DNA from: Lentzea albidocapillata subsp. violacea
GTDB taxonomy: Bacteria; Actinomycetota; Actinomycetes; Mycobacteriales; Pseudonocardiaceae
Direction of reading: 5' to 3'
Length of the DNA: 64,000 bases
Assembly: GCF_900100275.1 (NCBI RefSeq)
Contig: NZ_FNET01000016.1
Location: forward strand, 62,001-126,000
Shown: positions 26,234 to 35,306 of the stretch, piece by piece
Position numbering within the stretch: the stretch's first letter is position 1
How the letters are laid out: each line of letters opens with the position of its first letter
Program-made: the position numbers and the translations under genes
Notes under the pieces: model-generated
Databases searched by the model: none
Seen by the model: only the letters and a program-made list of their open reading frames with translations
Told to the model about the DNA's origin: nothing

Positions 26234-27439
26234 TTAGGAGACGGCGCCGGGATCGGCTGCCCAGGTGTTGCAGTCGGATGCCTTGTTCGACCTGTAACCA
26301 CGGTCGACCCAGGTCGCGTTGTTCTCCGGGCTGCCGTGGTCCTTCGTCGGGTAGATGTCGTAGTCGCCCCGGCTGCCCGCGTCGGTCAGCGCCACCCGGA
26401 TCACCTCGATCGGAATCGCTCCGTGCGACAACGGGGCCAGCGACATGCCTCCGAAGCAGGTCGCCTGCAGCTCCATCCGGCGGTTCAGGTCGAGGCCCTT
26501 CGGAGTATCCCACCCGCCCGCGTCGTACTGCGCGCGGTCCGAGGCTTTGAGCATTCCGGTCAGCCACTGGATGTGGTGGCCGTACTCGTGGGCGAGCTGG
26601 CCCAGGTACTTGCCGGGGTGGTTCGGGTTCTTCGGGTTGCGTTCGGCCGCGTAGGCGTTCGCCGTCCAGTAGATGCCGCCCTGGCAGTACCGCGCCGTCT
26701 GGTCCGGGCGGACCGTGCCGCACGGGTACTGCGCGGTCTCGGTGATGACGTGCAGCTCGACCGGCTGGTACGGCAGGTTCGCGGCGTTCAGCGCCGGCTT
26801 CCACATGCTCTCGATGCACGGCAGCGCGGCGCGCAGGAAGCGGTCCTGGCCGGCCGGGGAGTAGTCCATCGCCGGCAGCGCGCAGCCGGACACCGTGTTC
26901 GCGCCGAAGCCCGGCTTGAGGAACGGGTGGTCCGCCAGCGCGTAGACGGCCTTCGGGCCCGCCGGGGTCGCCGGTGCGGACGGGGTGCGCGACGCCGACG
27001 CGCGCGGTGCGCTGCTCGTCGTCGCTGGGGCCTCCGTCGTGGTCGGGAGGGTGAACGTCGGGCTGTACGTCGTGTAGTTCGAGTAGCCCGCGTCCTCCAC
27101 CTTCTTGTTCAGGGTCGCCGCGAAGACACCGACCGCGCCGAGGCCGAGGACCACGACACCGCCCAGGATCAGGGCGATCACCGGGCCGTTGCTCCTGCGG
27201 CGCGGCGGCATCGGCGGGTACGGGCCGTAGCCGGGAGGCGGGCCCCACGACGGCTGCGGCGGCGGCATGACCTGGCCGTGCGGGGGCGGCGGGCCGTAGT
27301 AGCCGGGCGGCGGACCCTGCGGCGGGCCGTACGGAGGCGGTGGGCCCTGTGGCGGACGCTGCCCGAGCGGTGCGGGCATCGGTGGCGGGCCTACCGGGCG
27401 CGGCGGCGGCCAGTTGCCCGGTGGCGGTGGTTGCGTCAT
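26234..27439 (-). CDS. Neutral zinc metallopeptidase (PF04228) with Pro-rich cytoplasmic tail, copy A
   Basis: A 401-residue protein. Residues 1-80 are a Pro/Gly/Tyr-rich cytoplasmic tail, one TM segment is at about 86-109, a Thr/Ser/Pro-rich stalk runs to about 160, and the protease domain has HEYGHH at 284-289 with MELQATCFGGM downstream. The ATG at 27439 is chosen: GGGGGACC lies about ten bases upstream, and the start MTQPPPPGN is shared with the neighbour. The architecture points to an ectoprotease whose tail could bind cytoplasmic partners or the division or tip-growth machinery; that part is inference. Confidence 0.88.
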   Translation of the reverse strand: MTQPPPPGNWPPPRPVGPPPMPAPLGQRPPQGPPPPYGPPQGPPPGYYGPPPPHGQVMPPPQPSWGPPPGYGPYPPMPPRRRSNGPVIALILGGVVVLGLGAVGVFAATLNKKVEDAGYSNYTTYSPTFTLPTTTEAPATTSSAPRASASRTPSAPATPAGPKAVYALADHPFLKPGFGANTVSGCALPAMDYSPAGQDRFLRAALPCIESMWKPALNAANLPYQPVELHVITETAQYPCGTVRPDQTARYCQGGIYWTANAYAAERNPKNPNHPGKYLGQLAHEYGHHIQWLTGMLKASDRAQYDAGGWDTPKGLDLNRRMELQATCFGGMSLAPLSHGAIPIEVIRVALTDAGSRGDYDIYPTKDHGSPENNATWVDRGYRSNKASDCNTWAADPGAVS

Positions 27440-27556
27440 CGCCTGAGGTCCCCCCAATGGTCATCCTGGGTCGGGTACGAGCATAGGCGGACCGGGATCA
27501 CGCCGGGCTGACGCGTCCCGTCCACCTCCTTGGGACGCACGGGCCGGGGGATCGGT

Positions 27557-28897
27557 TCACGAGACGTCCGCGGAGCTCGCCGCCCACGTGTTGCACGCGT
27601 TGATCTTGTTCTTCTTGTGGCCGTGCATCACCCAGCGGTCGTTGTTCGGCGCGCTGCCGTGGTCCGGCCTGCGGTTGTAGTCACCGCGCTTGCCCGCGTC
27701 GCTCAACCCGGTGTTCACGACCTCCATCGGCACGACGTTCTTGTGCGAGAACGGCGCCAGCGTCATGCCGCCGAGGCAGGTGGCCTGCAGCTCCAGCCTG
27801 CGGTTGAGCTCCAGGCCCTTCGGGGTGTCGAAACCGCCGACGTCGTACTGGGCCTGGTCGGCGGCGCGCAGCATGCCGGTCAGCCACTGGACGTGGTGGC
27901 CGTACTCGTGGCTGAGCTGGCCGAGGTAGACGCCGGGGTGCCGGACCGTCGTGCCGCCCTCGTTCGCGTAGTAGTTGCCGGGCCAGTAGATGACGCCGCG
28001 GCAGAACATCGCCGTCGCGTTGTTCTGGCGCGAACCGCATGGCGTCTGCGTGGTGCCGGTGAACACCTGCAGCTCGGCCGGCTGGTACGGCAGGTTGGCG
28101 GCCTTGAGCGCCGGCTGCCACGCCTTCTCGATGCACGGCAGCGCGGCTTCGAGGAACCGCTTCTCGCCCGCGGGGCTGTATTCCATCCGCGGCAACGGGC
28201 ACGAGTCGAAGTCGTTCGCGCCGATGTTGGTGCTGAAGATCGGGTGGTCGGCGAGCTTGTAGACCGCTTTCGGGCCCACCGGGGTCTGCTGCGTGCTCGG
28301 CGTGCGGGTCGACGAGGTGCGTGTGGACGCCGTCGTGGTGGTCGTTGTCGTCGTCGTAGCCGACGTGTAGGTCGGGCTGTAGGTCGTGTAGTTCGAGTAG
28401 CCCGTGTCCTTCACCTTGTTGTTCAGCGCCGCCGAGAAGATGCCGATCGCGCCCAGGCCGAGGATCACGACGCCGCCGAGGACGAGCGCCAGGACCGGGC
28501 CGCTGTTGCTCCTGCGGGGTGGCGCCATCGGGTAGGGCGGTGGTGCGAACGCGCCGGGGTGCGGGTGGCCCCACGTCGGTTGCGGTGGAGGCATCACCGG
28601 ACGCGGCGGCGGCATCATCGGCCGCGGTGGTGGGAGTGGCATGCGGCCGGGCGGCGGGCCGTACGGAGGAGGCGAGCCCATGGGTGGGCCGTAAGGAGGT
28701 GGCGGTCCCACCGGCGGACGCGCACCGTGCGGCGGCCCCATCGGAGGCGGCGGTCCCATCGGTGGACGCGCACCGGGCGGAGGCCCCTGACCGGGGCGGG
28801 GAGGCATCGGCGGACCGTACGGCGGTGCGGCGGGCACAGGCGGCGGGCCCACCGGGCGTGGCGGCGGCCGATTGCCTGGCGGCGGTGGTTGTGTCAT
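27557..28897 (-). CDS. Neutral zinc metallopeptidase (PF04228) with Pro-rich cytoplasmic tail, copy B
   Basis: A 446-residue paralog of the preceding protease with a longer Pro/Gly-rich tail (about 1-125, many GPPPPYGPP-like units). One TM segment is at about 130-150, then a Thr-rich stalk and the catalytic domain with HEYGHH at 330-335 and LELQATCLGGM. The start at 28897 has GGGGGATC about ten bases upstream, matching copy A. Stalk segments (GYSNYTTYSPT) are almost identical in A and B, so the duplication is recent compared with the short form. Confidence 0.88.
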   Translation of the reverse strand: MTQPPPPGNRPPPRPVGPPPVPAAPPYGPPMPPRPGQGPPPGARPPMGPPPPMGPPHGARPPVGPPPPYGPPMGSPPPYGPPPGRMPLPPPRPMMPPPRPVMPPPQPTWGHPHPGAFAPPPYPMAPPRRSNSGPVLALVLGGVVILGLGAIGIFSAALNNKVKDTGYSNYTTYSPTYTSATTTTTTTTTASTRTSSTRTPSTQQTPVGPKAVYKLADHPIFSTNIGANDFDSCPLPRMEYSPAGEKRFLEAALPCIEKAWQPALKAANLPYQPAELQVFTGTTQTPCGSRQNNATAMFCRGVIYWPGNYYANEGGTTVRHPGVYLGQLSHEYGHHVQWLTGMLRAADQAQYDVGGFDTPKGLELNRRLELQATCLGGMTLAPFSHKNVVPMEVVNTGLSDAGKRGDYNRRPDHGSAPNNDRWVMHGHKKNKINACNTWAASSADVS

Positions 28898-28945
28898 CGC
28901 CGAAGATCCCCCAGATGGCGTCTGTTCGAAAGTCCGCCGGAGCAT

Positions 28946-30607
28946 ATGAGGACTCCGCTATTGTCCGCAGCCGTGTTGAAGAACTGGGGTGCGGCGATCT
29001 TCGTCGCCGTCGCGCTGACGTCCGTCACGTCTCTCGGGACGGCGGCCGGCGCGCACGCGCAGCCGCTTCCCGGCACCGTCAGCACCGAGGTGCGGATGAA
29101 GCTGGAGCGCGACGCCCGGCTCTCCGTCACCGAGACCGTCCAGGTGCCGGATGGCAAGATCGTCAAGCGCACCGTCCCCTTGCGACTCGCGGCCGGTGAC
29201 GATCTGGAGCGCCAGTACCGGGTCACCGACGCCAAGGTCGAGGGCAAGGGCAGCACCTCCACCGACGACGACAGCTTCTCCGTCACGCTCGAGGGCGGCC
29301 AGTCCACGCTGACCTACACGGTCGTCGGCGCCGTCGCCCCCGTCGGTGACGCGCTGGAGGTCCGCTGGCAGGTCGCGGGCGGCTGGGACACCGAGCTGGA
29401 CAAGGTCGCCGTCTCCTTCTCCGCACCCGACTCGCCGACGTCGGTCAACTGCCTCGCGGGCCCGGTCGGCTCGTCGCAGCCGTGCACGAGCGCGGACCTC
29501 GCGGACGGCAAGGGCGTGCGGGCGCAGGAGATCAAGCTCGGCGCCGGCGAACGCGTCGACGTCGCGATTGGACTGTCCGCCGGGGTCGTGCCCCCGAACG
29601 CCGTGGTGGTCGAGCAGTCCGGTCTCGCGGCCGCGTTCGCGCTCACGCCGGCCAGCGGTGCCGCGCTCGGCGGGCTGCTGGTGTTGCTGCTCGGCGGTGT
29701 CACGCTGCTCTGGTACCTGCGCGGCCGGGACGCGGCGGCGCTCGCGAGCGAGGTCGGCGCGGTCTCCGTGCTGGTCCGCGACCAGGACAACCGGGTCGCC
29801 TTCGCCTCTCCGGACGGCGTGCTGCCCGGTCAGGTCGGCACCGTCGTCGACGAGCACGTGGACGTCGTCGACGTGACCGCCACGGTCATCGACCTCGCCG
29901 TGCGCAACTACCTGTGGATCACCGAAACCGACGGCCACGACTGGCAGATCGTGCGCCGGAACCCGGTGGACGACTCGTTGTCCGGCTACGAGAAGGCAGT
30001 CTGCGAGGCGCTGCTGCCCCAGGGCGCGGACGCGGTGAGCGTGTCCGCGCTGCGCGGCCGGCAGATCGACCTCGCGCATGTGCGTGACCGCCTCTACTCC
30101 GACGTCGTGGAGAAGCGCTGGTTCGTGCGCCGCCCGGACGCCGAGCGGAACCTGTTCTGGTGGGCCGGCATCGTGGTCGCGGTGCTCGGCGTGGCCGCCA
30201 CGGTCGTGCTGGCGCTGACGATCGGCAACGCGCTGTTCGGGCTCGTCGTCGCGGCCGGCGGTGTCGCGCTGGCGTTCGGCGCACGGTCGATGCCCGCCCG
30301 CACCAAGCGCGGCAGCGAGTTGCTGGAGCACGTCCGCGGCCTGCGCGGCTACCTCGCCGGGGTGACGCCGGAGGACGTTCCCGAGGCCGACCGCGAGCTC
30401 GTGTTCTCCCGGTCGCTGCCGTACGCGGTGGTGCTCGGCGAGACCGACCGCTGGATCGGCACGTTCGGTCAGCAGGACCTCTACTGGTACGGCAACTCGG
30501 GAACCGGCTCGGACTTCCGGCGCAGCTTCCCGGCGTTCCTCGGGGCTCTCGACGGCGTGCTCGCCCAGGCGGGCCACCTGCGATCGCTCCGGACGCCGAA
30601 CCCGTAG
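28946..30607 (+). CDS. DUF2207 family membrane protein
   Basis: A 553-residue protein. A signal peptide (about 10-38, ending AGAHAQ) is followed by an extracytoplasmic beta-rich domain typical of DUF2207 (EVRMKLERDARLSVTETVQV). Then come a TM segment near 230-250, a cytoplasmic region, and a pair of TM segments near 405-445. A C-terminal soluble part ends in a Gly/Tyr/Trp-rich tail. The ATG at 28946 has GGAG three bases upstream; a GTG at 28973 is possible. It diverges from the protease genes. The family has no assigned activity. Confidence 0.85.
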   Translation: MRTPLLSAAVLKNWGAAIFVAVALTSVTSLGTAAGAHAQPLPGTVSTEVRMKLERDARLSVTETVQVPDGKIVKRTVPLRLAAGDDLERQYRVTDAKVEGKGSTSTDDDSFSVTLEGGQSTLTYTVVGAVAPVGDALEVRWQVAGGWDTELDKVAVSFSAPDSPTSVNCLAGPVGSSQPCTSADLADGKGVRAQEIKLGAGERVDVAIGLSAGVVPPNAVVVEQSGLAAAFALTPASGAALGGLLVLLLGGVTLLWYLRGRDAAALASEVGAVSVLVRDQDNRVAFASPDGVLPGQVGTVVDEHVDVVDVTATVIDLAVRNYLWITETDGHDWQIVRRNPVDDSLSGYEKAVCEALLPQGADAVSVSALRGRQIDLAHVRDRLYSDVVEKRWFVRRPDAERNLFWWAGIVVAVLGVAATVVLALTIGNALFGLVVAAGGVALAFGARSMPARTKRGSELLEHVRGLRGYLAGVTPEDVPEADRELVFSRSLPYAVVLGETDRWIGTFGQQDLYWYGNSGTGSDFRRSFPAFLGALDGVLAQAGHLRSLRTPNP

Positions 30608-30616
30608 TCTTGCGCC

Positions 30617-31900
30617 ATGGCCTCACCCGAACTGCACAGGTTCACGTTGCCCAACGGCCTGCGGGTGGTGCTCGCCCCCGACGCCAGCGCACCGGTCGTC
30701 GGCGTCAGCGTGCACTACGACGTCGGCTTCCGTTCCGAGCCGGAGGGGCGCACCGGGTTCGCGCACCTGTTCGAGCATCTGATGTTCCAGGGCAGCGAGA
30801 GTCTGGAGAAGCTCGCCCACTTCCGGCACGTGCAGTCGTCGGGCGGCACGTTCAACGGGTCCACGCACCCCGACTACACCGACTACTACCAGGTGCTGCC
30901 GTCCGCGGCCCTGGAGCGGGCGCTGTTCCTCGAGGCGGACCGCATGCGCGCGCCGAAGCTCACCGAGGAGAACCTCCGCAACCAGATCGACGTGGTGAAG
31001 GAGGAGATCCGGCTCAACGTGCTGAACCGCCCGTACGGCGGGTTCCCCTGGATCCTCCTGCCCGCGGTGCTGTTCAACACGTTCGCCAACGCGCACAACG
31101 GTTACGGCGACTTCGTCGACCTGGAAAGCGCGACGGTCGACAACTGCGCGGAGTTCTTCGACACCTACTACAGCCCGGCGAACGCGGTGCTGACGGTGGC
31201 GGGCGACCTCGACGTCGAGACCACGAAGGCATTGGTGGAGAAGCACTTCGGTGACGTGCCCGCGCGGCCGCGCCCGGAGCGTCCCTCGTTCGCCGAGCCC
31301 GCCCCGCAGGGCGAGGTGCGGCATGAGCACGGCGACGCGCTGGCCCCGCTGCCCGCGATCGCGATCGGCTACCGCGTCCCCGACCCGGTCACCGACATCG
31401 ACGGCTACCTCTCCTACCTCGTCCTCGCCGGTGTGCTGGCGGACGGCGACGGCTCGCGCCTGCAGCAGCGCCTGGTGCACCAGGAGGGCATCGTGATCGA
31501 CCTGAACGCCGGCTGCGGCCTGTTCGGTCCGCTCGAGGCCCGCGACCCGGACACGTTCAGCATCACCGCGATCCACGCCGCCGAGGTCTCCGCCGACCAG
31601 GTCGTCGCGGCCATCGACGAGGAACTGCAGAAGCTCGCCCAGGAGCCGCCGTCGGCCGAGGAGCTCGCGAAGGTCACCGCCCGCTGGGCGTCGACCATGC
31701 ACAAGGAGCACGACCGGCTCACGAACCGCACGCTGGGCCTCGGCTCGGCGGAGCTGCTGTTCGGCCGCGCCGAGCTGATCTACGAACTGCCCGAGCGGAT
31801 CGCGTCGGTGACCGTCGACGAGGTGTCGGCCGCGGCCAAGGCGCTGCGTCCCGACTCCCGCGCCCTTCTGTTCGTCAAGCCCACCGGAGGAGCTCAGTGA
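30617..31900 (+). CDS. M16 family zinc peptidase, catalytic subunit
   Basis: A 427-residue M16 (pitrilysin/processing-peptidase-like) protein. The inverted zinc motif HLFEH is at 50-54, and the third ligand Glu lies about 76 residues on (VVKEEIRLN, 129-130). The N-terminal LPNGLRVVLAPD and the GGTFNGSTHPDYTDYYQ block are standard. The next gene encodes a partner without the motif, and the start of that gene overlaps this stop. In such pairs one subunit is catalytic and the other shapes the substrate chamber. No signal peptide is seen. Confidence 0.92.
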   Translation: MASPELHRFTLPNGLRVVLAPDASAPVVGVSVHYDVGFRSEPEGRTGFAHLFEHLMFQGSESLEKLAHFRHVQSSGGTFNGSTHPDYTDYYQVLPSAALERALFLEADRMRAPKLTEENLRNQIDVVKEEIRLNVLNRPYGGFPWILLPAVLFNTFANAHNGYGDFVDLESATVDNCAEFFDTYYSPANAVLTVAGDLDVETTKALVEKHFGDVPARPRPERPSFAEPAPQGEVRHEHGDALAPLPAIAIGYRVPDPVTDIDGYLSYLVLAGVLADGDGSRLQQRLVHQEGIVIDLNAGCGLFGPLEARDPDTFSITAIHAAEVSADQVVAAIDEELQKLAQEPPSAEELAKVTARWASTMHKEHDRLTNRTLGLGSAELLFGRAELIYELPERIASVTVDEVSAAAKALRPDSRALLFVKPTGGAQ

Positions 31901-33285
31901 CCGCCGCCAAGACCCATCGCTCGGCAGACGAGATCGGCCGTACCGAGGCCGGTCCCCGTCCGCTGCCGGAGCTGGGATCGCAGAAGGTGGCCGTAGAGCT
32001 GTCCACTGTGGACACCACGCTGCCGAACGGCCTGCGTGTCATCGCCGTGCGCCGCGCCACGGTGCCGATGGTCGAGGTGCGGCTGCGCGTCCCGTTCGCG
32101 GACCCGGCCGGCAGCAGCGTCGGCTCCCAGCACGCCGCGGTGGCCGAGATCCTCGCGAACACCGTGCTGACGGGCACCGAGAAGCGTTCGCGCGTGCAGA
32201 TCGACACCGAACTGGCGCTGGTCGGCGGCGAGCTCGACGCCATGGTCGACCCGGAGCGCCTGAGCTTCACCGGCAACGCCCTGGCCTCGGGCCTCGGCAC
32301 GGTGCTGGAGGTGCTGGCCGACGTCCTGACCGGCGCCTCCTACCCGGCCGAGGAACTGGAGCGCGAGGGCGCCCGCCTGGTCGAGCGCATCACGATCGCC
32401 CGCTCGCAGCCGAGCGTCATCGCGCGTGAGGCGTTGCAGAAGGTCCTGTACGGCGACCACCCGTACGCGAAGGAGATGCCGGAGGCCGACGAGGTCGCCG
32501 CCGTCACCCGCGACGCCGTGGTGGCGTTGCACGGCAAGGCCTTGCTGCCGCGCGGCTCGGTCCTCGTCGTCGTCGGCGACGTCGAGCCGGCCGACGCCGT
32601 GGCCCAGATCGGCGAGGCGCTGGGGGCGTGGCAGGGCGACGGCGAGGCCGTCCAGCTGCCGCCGCTGCCGAAGGTGTCCGGTGGTGACCTGGTGCTCGTG
32701 CACCGCGCCGGTGCCGTGCAGTCGCAGATCCGCCTTGCGGCGCAGGCGATCCCGCGCACCGACGAGCGCTACCCGGCGCTGCAGCTCGCGAACCTGGTCT
32801 ACGGCGGGTTCTTCTCGTCGCGCCTGGTCGAGAACATCCGCGAGGACAAGGGCTACACCTACAGCGCCCGGTCGCACCCCGAGTTCACCGTGCACGGCGC
32901 GACGTTGCTGATCGACGCCGACACGGCCTCGGACGTGACGGCGGCGGCGCTGCTGGAGACCCGTTACGAACTGGCGCGCCTCGGCCTCGTGCCGCCGTCG
33001 GAGTCCGAAGTGGACACCGCGCGCAGCTACGCCGTCGGCACGCTGCTCACCAGCACGTCGTCGCAGGGCGGCCTGGCGTCGTTCCTGGTGAACCTCGTCG
33101 CACTCGGTCTCGGCCTCGACTGGCTCGTGGCGCACCCGCAGCGCCTCGCGGCCGTCACGCCGGAGCAGGTGGCCGCGGCCGCGCTGGAGTTCTTCGCTCC
33201 CGGCAACTTCACCGGCGTGCTCGTCGGTGACGCCGAGACGCTCAAGCCGAAGCTGGCCGCGTTGGGCGGGGTCTCGTTCCAGTGA
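31897..33285 (+). CDS. M16 family protein, non-catalytic subunit
   Basis: A 462-residue M16-fold protein whose zinc site is lost: the position of HxxEH reads SQHAAVAEI. The C-terminal R/Y pair typical of inactive partners (SSRLVENIREDKGYTYSARS) is present. The GTG at 31897 overlaps the stop of the catalytic subunit, and nudC overlaps its own stop, so three genes are coupled. The two M16 proteins probably form a heterodimer that degrades peptides. Confidence 0.9.
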   Translation: MTAAKTHRSADEIGRTEAGPRPLPELGSQKVAVELSTVDTTLPNGLRVIAVRRATVPMVEVRLRVPFADPAGSSVGSQHAAVAEILANTVLTGTEKRSRVQIDTELALVGGELDAMVDPERLSFTGNALASGLGTVLEVLADVLTGASYPAEELEREGARLVERITIARSQPSVIAREALQKVLYGDHPYAKEMPEADEVAAVTRDAVVALHGKALLPRGSVLVVVGDVEPADAVAQIGEALGAWQGDGEAVQLPPLPKVSGGDLVLVHRAGAVQSQIRLAAQAIPRTDERYPALQLANLVYGGFFSSRLVENIREDKGYTYSARSHPEFTVHGATLLIDADTASDVTAAALLETRYELARLGLVPPSESEVDTARSYAVGTLLTSTSSQGGLASFLVNLVALGLGLDWLVAHPQRLAAVTPEQVAAAALEFFAPGNFTGVLVGDAETLKPKLAALGGVSFQ

Positions 33286-34238
33286 GTTTCGAACTAGTCG
33301 GTCTGCCCGCGCTGTCGCGGTTCGCGGTCGACCGGGGCGAGCCGTTGCGCGGCGACGAGGAGAAGCTCGCCGCGCTCTGGCCCAAGGCCCGGATGATCGT
33401 GGTGGACACGCGCGGCCGCACGCTGGTCGCCGATCGCGGCACGCGGCTGGCCGACCGGCCGGCCCTGGAGTTCGGTGACCAGCCGCCCGTGAACGCCGTC
33501 CTGCTCGGTGAGCAGGACGGCGTGGCCTGGTTCGCCGTGCTGATGCCCGCCGAGGACGACGAGCCCGTGCCGCCCAGCCGTGCCTGGGGCCTGCCGGAAC
33601 TCACGGACGACCCGCAGTGGCTCGACCTGCGGCAGGCCGGCGCGACCCTCGACGACATGTCGGCCGGGCTGTTCACCACGGCCGCCGCGTTGTTCCAGTG
33701 GCACCGGCTCGGCAAGTACTGCGCCAAGTGCGGCGCCAGGACGGTGCTGGAGAAGTCCGGCTGGACGTCGGTCTGTTCCGGCTGCGAGCGGGAGGAGTAC
33801 CCGCGCACCGACTCGGCGGTGATCTGCCTCGTCCACGACGGCGCCGACCAGGTCCTCGTCGCTCGCGGGCCGGAGTGGCCGGAGGGCCGCTTCTCCGTGC
33901 TGGCAGGGTTCGTCGAGGCCGGCGAGTCGCTGGAAGGCTGCGTGGCGCGGGAGATCGCCGAGGAGGTCGGCATCTCGGTGCGCGACATCCGGTACCTCGG
34001 GTCCCAGCCCTGGCCGTTCCCGCGGTCGTTGATGATCGGGTTCGAGGCCGTGGCCGATCCCGCCGAGCCGTTGCGGCTCGCCGAGGGCGAGATCGCCGAG
34101 GCCAAGTGGGTGTCGCGGGCCGACGTCCGCAAGGCGATCGAGGAGCCGGGCAGCGTTCCCGGACTCGGCCTCGCCGGTGGCGCGTCGATCGCGTTCCGGA
34201 TGCTGCAGAGCTGGTCGGGCGCCGCTTCAGAGGAGTGA
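33282..34238 (+). CDS. nudC: NAD(+) diphosphatase NudC
   Basis: A 318-residue Nudix hydrolase. The zinc ribbon uses Cys147, Cys150, Cys165 and Cys168. The Nudix box runs from Gly209 to Gly230 (GFVEAGE, REIAEEVG). It is followed by SQPWPFPRS (241-249), the hallmark of NADH pyrophosphatases that also remove NAD caps from RNA. GTG start at 33282 overlapping the M16 stop. Its end overlaps the facing jetD gene by 12 nt. In mycobacteria nudC lies near adnB, the channel gene and uvrD2. Confidence 0.95.
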   Translation: MSFELVGLPALSRFAVDRGEPLRGDEEKLAALWPKARMIVVDTRGRTLVADRGTRLADRPALEFGDQPPVNAVLLGEQDGVAWFAVLMPAEDDEPVPPSRAWGLPELTDDPQWLDLRQAGATLDDMSAGLFTTAAALFQWHRLGKYCAKCGARTVLEKSGWTSVCSGCEREEYPRTDSAVICLVHDGADQVLVARGPEWPEGRFSVLAGFVEAGESLEGCVAREIAEEVGISVRDIRYLGSQPWPFPRSLMIGFEAVADPAEPLRLAEGEIAEAKWVSRADVRKAIEEPGSVPGLGLAGGASIAFRMLQSWSGAASEE

Positions 34239-35243
34239 CGGCAGCACGTGCTCCTCGGTGACCATCAGGCCCGTGGTCGCCATCGTGCCGGCCAGGTCGG
34301 GGTCCCAGCTCGCGGTTTCCGGCCTGCTGCTGAGCGTCGGCAGTTCGACGCCGCGCGCGATCAGCGTGGCGACGGCCTCGCGGTAGTCGGCTGCGGACAT
34401 GCGCCACGCCGTTCCGCCGGTCCAGGCGAGGATCTCGTTCGTGGTGCGGATGCCGTCGGGCGTGAAGTCGTGGTGGCACCGGACGGTCCTGCCGTCGAGG
34501 TGGTGCTTCGCCTGCGGCGTCAGGCCGTCCGGGAGCACCACCAACGGGCCGGGCACGTCGGATTCGAGCAGGCGCGGCGACCGGACGACGGTGACCGCCT
34601 GGGCGTCAAGGGTGTCGTTGAGCGTCAGGTAGCCCTGTGAGGTGAGGACGGGACCGCTGTAGGCGTCGGGCAGGACGCCCACACGTTCCCAGTCGGTACC
34701 GGCCAGCTGCAGGGCCCTGCCGACGATGCGGGTCAACGGGCGGCCCTCGTCCAAGTCGTTGCCCGCCAAGGCGAACCGCGTGGTCCACTGGCGCGGTTCG
34801 GGACTGAGCTTCGCGAGGATCGCCGCGGCCTGGTTCGCGATCATCGGCAACGCCGGCTGCGGGATCTTGCCGTACCTGCGGACGTGCTCGACCCACTCGG
34901 CGGCCCACGGACGCGACAGCAGACCGTGCTCGCGCAACGCGAACTTGAGGACGGCGGCCGCGGTCGAGGACTCCTCGGCCGCCGACATGCCGAGTGGCCT
35001 GCCGTGCACCGCTTCCAGGACCTCGGGCAGCGAGCTCCCGTGCGCGCGGACGTGTTCGTCCAGGCGTGCCAGCGAGATCTGCCGGCGGGCCGGGTGGGCG
35101 ATCGGCTTGCGCAGGAGCTCACCCAGGACGGCGGCGGTGCTCGCGTCCTCGACGCGGAAGCTGAACGCCGACCGGCCGCCGCCCTCCATCGTCTCGCGCG
35201 CGAGACGCCAGAACTCCGCGAGCTCGGGCTGGTCCATGTTCAC
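34227..35243 (-). CDS. jetD: Wadjet nuclease subunit JetD (TIGR02679, DUF3323/DUF2399)
   Basis: A 338-residue protein at the end of the four-gene operon. The N-terminal part matches the arm-like DUF3323 region. The C-terminal DUF2399 Toprim-like domain shows CHHDFTPDGIR (256-266) and AWRMSAADY (279-287). From memory, family members usually read CENP and GDFDxxG at the two acidic sites. Here they read VRSP (220-223) and HDFTPDG (258-264), so two of the expected acids seem missing. It is also shorter than the usual ~400 residues. JetD is the subunit that cuts plasmid DNA in Wadjet systems. GTG start at 35243, 63 nt after jetC. Confidence 0.82.
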   Translation of the reverse strand: MNMDQPELAEFWRLARETMEGGGRSAFSFRVEDASTAAVLGELLRKPIAHPARRQISLARLDEHVRAHGSSLPEVLEAVHGRPLGMSAAEESSTAAAVLKFALREHGLLSRPWAAEWVEHVRRYGKIPQPALPMIANQAAAILAKLSPEPRQWTTRFALAGNDLDEGRPLTRIVGRALQLAGTDWERVGVLPDAYSGPVLTSQGYLTLNDTLDAQAVTVVRSPRLLESDVPGPLVVLPDGLTPQAKHHLDGRTVRCHHDFTPDGIRTTNEILAWTGGTAWRMSAADYREAVATLIARGVELPTLSSRPETASWDPDLAGTMATTGLMVTEEHVLPSLL

Positions 35244-35306
35244 GCCACCACCCTAGTTCGCCGTGCACCGATGCCGGTTCTCCCCGCCGGCCACCGAGGT
35301 GCCCTG

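Noticed and set aside
23946-27464. Very long open frames on both strands across the kinase and protease genes
   Set aside because: They are shadow frames in 70% G+C DNA. They contain no domain, are rich in Arg/Gly/Pro, and overlap genes with clear motifs.
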